DNA from: an uncultured Eubacteriales bacterium
GTDB taxonomy: Bacteria; Bacillota; Clostridia; Christensenellales; UBA1242
Direction of reading: 5' to 3'
Length of the DNA stretch: 64,000 nucleotides
NCBI GenBank assembly: GCA_948607205.1
Contig: CAPERS010000007.1
Coordinates: forward strand, 1 to 64,000
Shown piece by piece: positions 52,135 to 59,806 of the stretch. Positions within the stretch are counted from its first letter, which is position 1. The number at the start of each line of letters is the position of its first letter. The notes under the pieces were generated by a model, which worked only from the letters and a program-made list of their open reading frames with translations, searched no databases and was not told where the DNA came from. A program made the translations under genes and the position numbers.

Positions 52135-52259
52135 GTTAAAAAGTGCTTAAAGCACACAGCATTATGCTGATTTTTTAATAAAATATGTTATGTTAATTTT
52201 TCTATCTCAAAGTTATACTCTTTATCCGTTAAAAAGTGCTTAAAGCACAAAAAAGGTGC
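52135..52259. repeat. 124-bp direct repeat, copy B
   Basis: Near-identical to 51331-51454, with one extra A in the last A run. It lies directly downstream of yunB, whose transcript would end in its hairpins (for example GTGCTTAATAAGCACC then T run, about 52255-52270). Confidence 0.85.
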
Positions 52260-52320
52260 TTATTAAGCACTCATTTTTAATATTTTCAAAATATGGCAAA
52301 AAGTCTAATTAGTTCGGTTC

Positions 52321-52956
52321 TTATCCGTTTGAAGTGATAAGTCCACCATTTAGATAAATCTCTGGCACTTTGCCGACAATCACGCTTTCGGCAAGCACAA
52401 CATCAAGGTTTGTCACAAAATTTGAACTTAGCGCTGGAAGAACCATGCCAATATTGGCAGTGATGTCAAAATATATCTTATGCACTGTCTGATTTATCCC
52501 TGCTGACATAAATTCTGAGGTTATCTTTGTGTTAATCGTTCCGATTGGCACGAGCTGAATTGGCACAAGTGGTCCAATTCCGAAAAGAAATGGAATACCA
52601 GTGAATGTTCCAAGTGCAACATCAATCCCCTCAACAATAAGACCGTCAAGTCGCGACTGCACCATTTCGGTTATCTTTCGAATAATGATGTTTATCTTAA
52701 CCGAGTTTGTTTCAATGGCTTTAATTTCATTTGCATCATCATAGGAAATCTTGACAATCTCATCATAAGTGACATTATCATTGACCAAAACCTCAGCCAC
52801 TGAATCACTCATAACTCGTGTTGAAAGTGAGCGAATTCGCTCTTCACTTAAAGTTACAATGATTGGACAAATGACTTTGATATAATAAAAAACAAAAAGC
52901 GCAAAAAGAGCCAAAATCACACACAATGCAATCTTGAACTTGGTTTTACTTTTCAT
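52321..52956 (-). CDS. yunB: Sporulation protein YunB
   Basis: A 211-residue protein with an N-terminal membrane anchor (about 8-30). The family part includes VTYDEIVKISYDDANEIKAIETNS, GIPFLFGIGPLVPIQLVPIGTINT and a C-terminal VVLAESVIVGKVPEIYLNG. YunB is a sigma-E-dependent protein needed for normal spores in B. subtilis; its biochemical role is unknown. ATG 52956 follows AGAAGG. It lies downstream of spoVAE. Confidence 0.9.
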   Translation of the reverse strand: MKSKTKFKIALCVILALFALFVFYYIKVICPIIVTLSEERIRSLSTRVMSDSVAEVLVNDNVTYDEIVKISYDDANEIKAIETNSVKINIIIRKITEMVQSRLDGLIVEGIDVALGTFTGIPFLFGIGPLVPIQLVPIGTINTKITSEFMSAGINQTVHKIYFDITANIGMVLPALSSNFVTNLDVVLAESVIVGKVPEIYLNGGLITSNG

Positions 52957-53070
52957 TCCCTTCTTTTTTATTTTATATTTTCGGCAACAATCATTTTGCA
53001 TATTTATATATATGTCGAAGATGAAAGAATTTTGATAGTTTTTGCAATAATCAACATATTGTATGAATTA

Positions 53071-53116
53071 TGTATTGCATAACACAACTATTTGTATTAT
53101 GCGACGCATACTAGCG
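53071..53116. repeat. Short dispersed double-hairpin repeat, copy 3
   Basis: TTGCATA, ACACAACTATTTGTA, TATGCGACGCATA. It lies between spoVAE and yunB and is related to 9509-9556 and 32124-32170. This copy lacks two bases after TTGCATA. Confidence 0.4.
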
Positions 53117-53473
53117 TTATTTTTTCGTTTTCGATTTAAAGATAAGACCAAATATGAAAGCAAAGACAACGGCTGCTGCAATGCCACCTGCCGTGGCTTC
53201 AAGTCCGCCTGTGAAGGCGCCGATAAGACCTTTTGCCTTTACTGCCCCAATTGCACCTTTGGCAAGTGACGCACCAAAACCAACGATTGGAACATTTATT
53301 CCTGCACGCGCAAACTCTGAAATATAATCAAAAAGACCAAATGCTTCAAGCGCAACTCCAACCAAAACAAAAGTCACAAGTATGCGCGCTGAGGTGATAT
53401 TAGTTTTAATAATCAGCACCTGACCTAACATACAGACAAAACCGCCAATCAAGAAAACCCAAAGATAATACAT
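53117..53473 (-). CDS. spoVAE: Stage V sporulation protein AE
   Basis: A 118-residue membrane protein with about four hydrophobic helices (FLIGGFVCMLGQVLII; LVTFVLVGVALEAFGLF; the GFGASLAKGAI loop; a C-terminal helix). SpoVA proteins form the channel that moves dipicolinic acid into the spore and releases it at germination. It ends the spoVAC-spoVAD-spoVAE group, starting two bases after spoVAD ends. Confidence 0.94.
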   Translation of the reverse strand: MYYLWVFLIGGFVCMLGQVLIIKTNITSARILVTFVLVGVALEAFGLFDYISEFARAGINVPIVGFGASLAKGAIGAVKAKGLIGAFTGGLEATAGGIAAAVVFAFIFGLIFKSKTKK

Positions 53474-53475
53474 GC

Positions 53476-54480
53476 TTAATCCTCCCCTCGTTCAATCACA
53501 ACGGCATGACAAATTCCAGGTATAGTTTCGCCTTGCTGTGCTGCCGTTGTTGACATTAATGCACCAGTTGGCATAAAGAGCACCTTTTTATATTTGCCGT
53601 CTTGAAGTTTTTTCATAATGAAAGAATTTAGAACGGTTGCACAACATCCGCAACCACTTCCACCTGAAAGTGCAGATTGCTCGCGAGTGAAATACATTTG
53701 ACCGCAATCATTATAGTTCAGCCCAAGTTTAATGCCTTGGTCTTCCATAAGGTCAATAAGAATTTCACTGCCAAGTTTACCAAGGTCACCAGTGACAATA
53801 AGGTCATAGTCATCCGGCGTGGTCTTTGTGTCACGGAAGTGTGTAAGCATGGTGTCCATGGCAGCAGGAGCCATAACAGCGCCCATATCATTCACATCAT
53901 TTATTCCCCAGTCAATAACCTTGCCAAATGTTGCACTGGTCACAACAGGACCTTTGCCACTTTGAGCAAGCACACATGAGCCAGCACCCGTCACCGTCCA
54001 CTGAGATGTTGGAGGCCTTTGATTGCCAAGTTCCAATGGAAAACGAAATTGGCGTTCAGCAGTTGAGAAATGAGATGCGGTTGAGCAAACCACATTGTTA
54101 AAAAGTCCACCATTGACAAGCGAAGCACCAACAGCAATACTTTCAGCCATGGTGGAACAAGCGCCAAAAAGGCCAAGATAGGCGCAACTGAAATCACGCG
54201 CAGCGTAGGACGAAGAAATGATTTGATTCAAAAGGTCACCAGCAAGCAAAAGGTCAACATCACTGGTTTTCAAATGCGCTTTTTCAATCGCACCAATGAT
54301 TGCATGCTGAATCATCTTCTTTTCGGCCTGCTCATAGGTTTTTTCGCCAAAGCGGTCGTCTTGCATGATGTAATCAAAATAGTTTTTAAAGTTCCCCTGT
54401 CCTTCTTTTGGTCCAACGATAGAATAACTGCCAATAATGACAGGTCTGTTTTTAAACTTAACAGTTTGAATTTTCGCCAT
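53476..54480 (-). CDS. spoVAD: Stage V sporulation protein AD
   Basis: A 334-residue protein with thiolase-like fold that binds dipicolinic acid in Bacillus. Family blocks include SYSIVGPKEGQGNF, GACSTMAESIAVGA and GSGCGCCATVLNSFI. ATG 54480 has GGAG five bases upstream. An intrinsic terminator separates it from spoVAC. Confidence 0.95.
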   Translation of the reverse strand: MAKIQTVKFKNRPVIIGSYSIVGPKEGQGNFKNYFDYIMQDDRFGEKTYEQAEKKMIQHAIIGAIEKAHLKTSDVDLLLAGDLLNQIISSSYAARDFSCAYLGLFGACSTMAESIAVGASLVNGGLFNNVVCSTASHFSTAERQFRFPLELGNQRPPTSQWTVTGAGSCVLAQSGKGPVVTSATFGKVIDWGINDVNDMGAVMAPAAMDTMLTHFRDTKTTPDDYDLIVTGDLGKLGSEILIDLMEDQGIKLGLNYNDCGQMYFTREQSALSGGSGCGCCATVLNSFIMKKLQDGKYKKVLFMPTGALMSTTAAQQGETIPGICHAVVIERGED

Positions 54481-54546
54481 ACATTCTCCTATTTTTGATA
54501 AAGGATTATTGACAAGTTTTTCACAATTAAACATTGATAAAAGAAA

Positions 54547-54572
54547 AAATGTGAGTCTTTCTCACACCTTTT
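54547..54572 (-). terminator. Terminator between spoVAC and spoVAD
   Basis: Minus strand GTGTGAG pairs with CTCACAT around AAAGA and is followed by TTTTTTC. It directly abuts the spoVAC stop, within what is usually one operon. Confidence 0.7.
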
Positions 54573-55017
54573 ATATAAATAAATAGATTATTCCCACCAA
54601 GACGCTGGCAACAACGCCACTGACAATAACAGGCCCTGCGATTGTGAACATTTTGACGCAAAGTCCATAGATAATACCCTCATGCTTAAATTCAAGCGCT
54701 GGACTTGTGATGGAGTTTGAAAAGCCAGTGATTGGCACGATTGAGCCACCGCCTGCAAACTTTCCAATTTTGTCATAGACGCCTATTCCGGTGAGGAATG
54801 ATGCCAAAAAGATGAGGATTATAAGCGTATATCCCCAAGCGGTTTGCTGAGCCATGTTTGGAAACCACAAAAGAATAAGGTCATTTATCCCCTGACCCAA
54901 GCAACAGATAATCCCGCCAACCAAAAATGAATTGAAAAGCGTTGGCCAAGGTCTTGTTTTGGGTATTTTTGCCTTGACATATTGATTGTAAGCTTCGTTT
55001 CTTTGTTTAGCGTCCAT
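54571..55017 (-). CDS. spoVAC: Stage V sporulation protein AC
   Basis: A 148-residue membrane protein with four to five helices. The N-terminal YNQYVKAKIPKTRPWPTLF and FLVGGIICCLGQGINDL are typical, as are GGSIVPITGFSNSI and EFKHEGIIYGL. SpoVAC acts as a mechanosensitive part of the dipicolinic-acid channel in B. subtilis. AGGAG lies before the ATG. It is first of the spoVA group. Confidence 0.94.
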   Translation of the reverse strand: MDAKQRNEAYNQYVKAKIPKTRPWPTLFNSFLVGGIICCLGQGINDLILLWFPNMAQQTAWGYTLIILIFLASFLTGIGVYDKIGKFAGGGSIVPITGFSNSITSPALEFKHEGIIYGLCVKMFTIAGPVIVSGVVASVLVGIIYLFI

Positions 55018-55135
55018 AATTATCTCCTAAATTTCCTTTTAGCAAATGCTTGCCATTTTTTACAAATTTTAAACAAGAGTTTGCATAATCACAGATTTTT
55101 AAGCCAAACTAAAAGAAATTTCAGGAGGTTTTTTA

Positions 55136-56350
55136 ATGAAAAAATTGGTTTTATCTTCAATTTGCGGTGTTTTAGCGCTTGTCATGGTTGGTTGCGGTTC
55201 AAACGGCTCAGCACAAACAACAAAGGACTTATCAAATCAAGTCAATCGTTTGCAAAACACAGTGACAAACATTTCAACTTCGGCAATTTACGATGTGACA
55301 CCAACGAATTATCTCTACAATCAACCACTATCAAATGATGACACTTCATCTTCAAGATTGAGAGTGCTTATGACTGACAGCCAGTCTGCATTTGCCGAAC
55401 ATGAAGCGTTGAGGCAAGAAATTATGAATAGAAGCGCAACTCTTAAAAGCGCACTCGGTCAAAAATATAAGTTTTCAAATAACAAAATCAAAGCGTTAAA
55501 GACAATAACAAGCACACTCAGCGGATATAACACTGACATAACCGGAACAACACACAAAGTGAGCAATGCAACAAATCTGATTAAGCGTTCAAAAAACCTT
55601 AACTCATTTGACAGCGACACCCTCAATGTTGGATACACAAAACTCAACAACGAACTTGAAAACAGAATAACATTTTTCAAAAATGTTCTCTCTGCTTTTG
55701 ACCAAGTGGAAGCAATTTTAAGAGAAGGAAGTGTTATTGAAAACAATTCTGAGCAAAACAATGCCCAAACTGACAACAACACAAATCAAGAAGGCACCAC
55801 TCAAAGTCGTCGCAAAAATATTGATACTTTCGGAAACAATCGATATTTCAACGGAACAAACAATCAGCCAAATTGCACAAACGATTGCAACAACATTGCA
55901 AACAACGGCATGAATGGCAATTTCAATTATGCAAACGGATATAACTATAACGGCGTAAATGGCTATGGTTACAACAACGGAATTGGTTATAACGGAATGT
56001 ATAACAATGCAGGTTTTTATGGTTATGGATTCAATAGACCATTCTCACCTTTCAATTTTGGACGCAACACAGACACTTATCTTCCAGTTCGCAGAAATAT
56101 TGACACCTATAGACCAATTGCACCCGTTGAAAACAATATTGTTGAAGCAAGTGCAGATATGAGCATATCTGAAAATATTGATGAAATTGAAGATGAAGTT
56201 GGCGACGAGGTTAAAGAAAATACTGACAGCATTATAAACAAAGCCACAACGAAAATGAGTGAAGAAGGACACAACAAAATTGAAAAGAACATCATTTCAA
56301 ACAACAGAAAGCGACCTGGTCACGTGATTTCAAAAAGGCATATCGGCTAG
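55136..56350 (+). CDS. Putative lipoprotein with Asn/Tyr/Gly-rich region, between sporulation operons
   Basis: A 404-residue protein. A signal peptide ends in a lipobox (LVMVGCGS; Cys 20). Then come a helical part (about 28-200) with conserved-looking pairs of helices, an Asn/Gly/Tyr-rich low-complexity part (about 240-305, NGYNYNGVNGYGYNNG), two copies of a basic NIDT motif (RRKNIDTF, RRNIDTYRP) and a charged helical C-terminus. CAGGAGG precedes the ATG. It is divergent from spoVAC and convergent with sigF. The context suggests a spore-envelope role, but this is inference. Confidence 0.7.
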   Translation: MKKLVLSSICGVLALVMVGCGSNGSAQTTKDLSNQVNRLQNTVTNISTSAIYDVTPTNYLYNQPLSNDDTSSSRLRVLMTDSQSAFAEHEALRQEIMNRSATLKSALGQKYKFSNNKIKALKTITSTLSGYNTDITGTTHKVSNATNLIKRSKNLNSFDSDTLNVGYTKLNNELENRITFFKNVLSAFDQVEAILREGSVIENNSEQNNAQTDNNTNQEGTTQSRRKNIDTFGNNRYFNGTNNQPNCTNDCNNIANNGMNGNFNYANGYNYNGVNGYGYNNGIGYNGMYNNAGFYGYGFNRPFSPFNFGRNTDTYLPVRRNIDTYRPIAPVENNIVEASADMSISENIDEIEDEVGDEVKENTDSIINKATTKMSEEGHNKIEKNIISNNRKRPGHVISKRHIG

Positions 56351-56384
56351 ATAAACATTTTAAATTGTTTATGTTTTTCAATAA

Positions 56385-56418
56385 AAAAGACTTCTACTAT
56401 ATCAAGTAGAAGTTTTTT
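56385..56418. terminator. Bidirectional terminator
   Basis: ACTTCTACT (56390-56398) pairs with AGTAGAAGT (56405-56413), with A and T runs outside. It ends the lipoprotein gene. Confidence 0.8.
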
Positions 56419-56476
56419 GACTGCAAAAAATTTTCATAATAGAATTTAAATAAAGTTATTTAAAGAGTGAAATTTA

Positions 56477-57199
56477 TCAAGACAATTTCGCTCTTAAGTT
56501 TTCCAAGATTTTATTTTCAAGACGAGAAACCTGAACTTGTGAGATTTTGAGTTCTTCGGCAATTTCCGACTGAGTTTTGTCAAAATAATATCTCAGCATA
56601 ATTATTTTTCTGTCGCGCTCGTCTAGGTGTTTTATCATTTCTTTAAGTGCCAGATTTTCGAGTATATTTGAGTTTGGTGCTTCTTGCGTGTCCACCCTGT
56701 CAATCACACTCAGCGTTCCACCCTCCTCTTCAAGAGGTGCATAAAGCGACACCGGCATTTTTGCCGAATCCATTGCCAAGATAACTTCTTGCTCATCCAC
56801 GCAAAAATGTTTGGCAATTTCTTCAATAGTCGGTTTGACTTGATGAATTCCTGAAAACTCATCAATAAATTTATTTATCTGCAAGTTGAGCGATTTTAAA
56901 GCACGCGAAACTTTCATTGCTCCGTCATCACGCATGAAACGTTTAACTTCACCTATCACCATTGGCACAACATAGGTGGAAAATTTGACATTGAACTTGC
57001 TGTCGAAATTGTTGATGGCTTTCAAAAAGCCGATGCAACCAATTTGATATAAGTCGTCATATTCAATGCCCTTGTCTTTGAAACGTTTGATAACGCTTTT
57101 TATGAGCGGAGAATTTTCCTCAACCAGCAGAGATTTCGCTTTTTGGTCACCGCTTTGGGCTTTGGCAACCAGTTCAAGCGTCAATTCTGCATTCAGCAT
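56477..57199 (-). CDS. sigF: Forespore sigma factor F
   Basis: A 240-residue sigma-70 factor that starts forespore transcription. Region 2 (DDLYQIGCIGFLKAINNFD, FSTYVVPMVIGEVKRFMRDDG), region 3 (TIEEIAKHFCVDEQEVILA) and region 4 (IIMLRYYFDKTQSEIAEELKISQVQVSRLE; quoted in parts) are complete. It is the third gene of spoIIAA-spoIIAB-sigF, with a one-base TAATG overlap with spoIIAB. Confidence 0.96.
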   Translation of the reverse strand: MLNAELTLELVAKAQSGDQKAKSLLVEENSPLIKSVIKRFKDKGIEYDDLYQIGCIGFLKAINNFDSKFNVKFSTYVVPMVIGEVKRFMRDDGAMKVSRALKSLNLQINKFIDEFSGIHQVKPTIEEIAKHFCVDEQEVILAMDSAKMPVSLYAPLEEEGGTLSVIDRVDTQEAPNSNILENLALKEMIKHLDERDRKIIMLRYYFDKTQSEIAEELKISQVQVSRLENKILENLRAKLS

Positions 57200-57648
57200 T
57201 ATTCACCTGCCAACATTTTTTGGCAAGCTTGAATTGATTTTGTCATAACAACTTTCAAACCGCCTTGCTCATTGTTTTCAACAGTCAAACTGTCCATAAA
57301 CCCTTCCATAACAGCAAAGCCCATTCCACTGCGCTCTTCGCTTGGCTTTGTTGTGTAAAAAGGTTCGCGTGCCTTTTCGATATTCTTGATTCCCACACCG
57401 CTGTCGCTGACTTCAATCACAACAAGGTTGCCCTTGATTTCACAGCGAAGTTTTATCAGTCCATCTCGATTTGGATATGCATGCACGACACAGTTTGTGA
57501 CCGCTTCTGACACAGCTGTTTTGATGTCGTTTATCTCATCAAGTGAAGGATTGAGTTGCACGCAAAAAGCAGAAACGCAAACTCTTGCAAAGCCTTCATT
57601 GATTGACTTTGCTTGAAAGGTTATTTCAAAAACATTAGATTCTTTCAT
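57199..57648 (-). CDS. spoIIAB: Anti-sigma F factor SpoIIAB
   Basis: A 149-residue GHKL-fold serine kinase that holds sigma-F and phosphorylates SpoIIAA. The N box is EAVTNCVVHAYPN, G1 is SDSGVGIKN, and the ATP lid is RSGMGFAVMEGF. It overlaps the end of spoIIAA by 14 bases. Confidence 0.96.
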   Translation of the reverse strand: MKESNVFEITFQAKSINEGFARVCVSAFCVQLNPSLDEINDIKTAVSEAVTNCVVHAYPNRDGLIKLRCEIKGNLVVIEVSDSGVGIKNIEKAREPFYTTKPSEERSGMGFAVMEGFMDSLTVENNEQGGLKVVMTKSIQACQKMLAGE

Positions 57649-57967
57649 AGTTACTCCTTGTCATAATTTTAGGCATGATTGAATACAGCCCAGACATATT
57701 AAAAATTTTATCTATCTGATTGGAAGGATTGGCAACATAAATTGGCACTCCCCGATTTTTAAGATTCTTATATCTTCCCAAAAACACGCCAATTCCCGTG
57801 CTGTCCATAAAGGTCATTTCAGACAAGTCAACAACAACTTCTTTGAAATTTGCAACCGCAAACAATTTGTCAAAGGTATTTCTGGCGTAAAGCGAACTAT
57901 TTTCGTCAAGTTCGCCTTTCATGACACAATAAAGCGTGTCTCTTTTCATAGTGCTTAAAATTTGCAT
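57635..57967 (-). CDS. spoIIAA: Anti-anti-sigma factor SpoIIAA
   Basis: A 110-residue STAS-domain protein that releases sigma-F when dephosphorylated. The phosphoserine is in FMDSTGIGVFLGRYK (about residue 60). GGAGG lies before ATG 57967. It is the first gene of the operon. I did not find a convincing sigma-H box upstream. Confidence 0.95.
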   Translation of the reverse strand: MQILSTMKRDTLYCVMKGELDENSSLYARNTFDKLFAVANFKEVVVDLSEMTFMDSTGIGVFLGRYKNLKNRGVPIYVANPSNQIDKIFNMSGLYSIMPKIMTRSNYERI

Positions 57968-58040
57968 TTTTCCTCCTTACAGATAAATGATAACATAAAA
58001 AGAAATGCAAAGTTTGTCCTCTTTACTCGAAAAATTGACA

Positions 58041-58077
58041 ATAAAAAAGAAAGGCAATTTTTGCCTTTCTTTTTTTA
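58041..58077. terminator. Bidirectional-type terminator
   Basis: AAGAAAGGCAA pairs with TTGCCTTTCTT around 58046-58072, flanked by A and T runs. It ends the transporter gene before the spoIIA operon. Confidence 0.85.
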
Positions 58078-58114
58078 TGTAAGCAACAAGGAATAAGTTC
58101 GTCAGAACCTTGTT

Positions 58115-59404
58115 TTATCTTCTTTTTAGTTTTCTTTTGTCATTGACAAAACTTAAATGTCTACCTTTAAGTGTAAATTTTTTATGATTTGGGACAACTT
58201 GAAGTTTATTTGTTTCAGCATCGTTTTTAGCCTTTTCTTCATTTTCTTTATAATAATATTTTGCCATAAATAAGCCTATTATAATATACAACAAGTTAAA
58301 AATTGCTCCTGCAAGAAAAATTGCCCATAAACCATGTGCATACAAAACGCCAGAAAGAAATATGCCAATTGCTTGACCAATTTTGTGTATACAACTGTTT
58401 ATGTTTGAAAAAGCAAACATATTATTCTTAGAAATCCTGTTTACAAACACTCCGTTAGTCTTATTTTCAAAGGAGCGCGAAAAAAACAATGCCACAAAAA
58501 TTGTTATCCCCGCAATTATCGCATTATTCGTGCATGCAACCAAAATCATAAGAATCGCTCTTGACCCAAATTTAACAAAATATGCCGTCTCCTGTTTTTT
58601 TGGATTAAACTTTTTGGTTATCATCAGCATTCCCATGCCGTCGCCGATTATGCTGACTACAAGAAGAAACACGCTAGTATAGAACATTCCGATTCCGACA
58701 AGTTCACTTAAAACGAAGACTTGAAGACCCAAAACGACGTTATATGCGACCCCTACTATAAATTGATTTATCAAAAACAAAACTGTTATTTTATCTTTAA
58801 AAATTCCTTTAAAATCAATCTCTTTTTCTTCTTTTTCTGTCTTGTTTAAAAATAGCACAACAGCAAAACTTATTGCTGTCAAAATAACTGCAATTATGAG
58901 GATTATATTATATTCAATAAAGTTATGAGCAAAAAAACCAATGACAATCATGGCAACAGCCAAACCAATGTCACGAGCAGTATATTCAATAAGTTTTCGA
59001 ACTGAATAAATTTTGTCACTTTTTGCATAATGCGTGACCAGCGGATAAATAGAATTGATGATAAGAAGGCTTAATATAGTGTCGGTTATAAATAAGATAA
59101 AAATGACCGCAAAAGATATGTTTTTTTGAAACAAAATTGCCATTATTGTCATAACTGCAAATTTTAAAAAAGTTGCAACCATGATTACAGGTTTTGCATT
59201 TAGTTTTTTAAAAATCAAGTTAAACGCCACAATGATTAAGCATGCACCAATTAAACAACCGCTTAAAATTAAAGAAATATTCTGAATGGAAAAGCCATTC
59301 CCCTTAAGCCAGTTTGCGTTATAGTTTTCCCATAGTCCGAGTGAAAAGCAGAATATGGCAATATATAAATAAACCAATAAAAGTTGTCTTTTGTTTTCGT
59401 TCAT
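58115..59404 (-). CDS. MFS-type transporter, 12 helices
   Basis: A 429-residue membrane protein with two blocks of six helices and a central cytosolic loop (about 185-200), then a basic cytoplasmic C-terminus (about 395-429, ending KRKLKRR). The N-terminal SLGLWENYNANWLKGNG recalls MFS sugar or nucleoside carriers, but the substrate is not inferable. A promoter lies seven bases before the ATG, with no ribosome binding site. Confidence 0.8.
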   Translation of the reverse strand: MNENKRQLLLVYLYIAIFCFSLGLWENYNANWLKGNGFSIQNISLILSGCLIGACLIIVAFNLIFKKLNAKPVIMVATFLKFAVMTIMAILFQKNISFAVIFILFITDTILSLLIINSIYPLVTHYAKSDKIYSVRKLIEYTARDIGLAVAMIVIGFFAHNFIEYNIILIIAVILTAISFAVVLFLNKTEKEEKEIDFKGIFKDKITVLFLINQFIVGVAYNVVLGLQVFVLSELVGIGMFYTSVFLLVVSIIGDGMGMLMITKKFNPKKQETAYFVKFGSRAILMILVACTNNAIIAGITIFVALFFSRSFENKTNGVFVNRISKNNMFAFSNINSCIHKIGQAIGIFLSGVLYAHGLWAIFLAGAIFNLLYIIIGLFMAKYYYKENEEKAKNDAETNKLQVVPNHKKFTLKGRHLSFVNDKRKLKRR

Positions 59405-59411
59405 AAGTCTA

Positions 59412-59440
59412 TTTATACCATATTAACTATTTATTTGCAA
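59412..59440 (-). promoter_or_regulatory. Transporter promoter, leaderless type
   Basis: Minus strand TTGCAA (59440-59435), 17-base spacer, TATAAA (59417-59412) preceded by TGG, then seven bases to ATG 59404. A palindrome TGTGCC-GAT-GGCACA (59460-59446) sits just upstream of the -35 and may be an operator or a second terminator of the gene before. Confidence 0.65.
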
Positions 59441-59460
59441 ACAAATGTGCCATCGGCACA

Positions 59461-59496
59461 CAAAAAAATCGGCTTTATAAAGCCGAAATTTTTTAG
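59461..59496 (-). terminator. Terminator of the small membrane protein gene
   Basis: TCGGCTTT (59469-59476) pairs with AAAGCCGA (59479-59487), followed on the minus strand by a T run. Confidence 0.8.
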
Positions 59497-59717
59497 ATGT
59501 TGAGAAGTCGCATAATTCTGCCCTTGACAATCATGAAGATAAGGTCAAGAATCCAAACAATAGTGAAGCCGAAAACCAAGCGGATAAGACCAGCAACAAG
59601 TTTTCCTTCTGAAAATCTTGTTACAGCGCCAAGAATCCAAGCTGTGAATGGAATGATAGCAAGAATAATGCTTACAATTCTGCCAAGACCAAAATAATCT
59701 CTTCCTTTTTTAGCCAT
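59493..59717 (-). CDS. Small two-helix membrane protein
   Basis: A 74-residue protein with two hydrophobic segments (about 10-30 and 38-62) and basic ends. ATG 59717 follows AAGGAGG. It resembles small conserved membrane proteins of clostridia without known role. Confidence 0.65.
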   Translation of the reverse strand: MAKKGRDYFGLGRIVSIILAIIPFTAWILGAVTRFSEGKLVAGLIRLVFGFTIVWILDLIFMIVKGRIMRLLNI

Positions 59718-59806
59718 TTCTCTTTCCTCCTTATTTTTATAATAGCACAAATTAATAAATTTACAAAATAAAATTTAAAGTTTTTTGTTGCGAAAATAGC
59801 ATTTTT

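Noticed and set aside
51321..52275. Integron-type attC sites around the small-gene cassette
   Set aside because: The repeats are tandem short palindromes with T runs, not one long imperfect dyad with attC core boxes, and no integron integrase is near.
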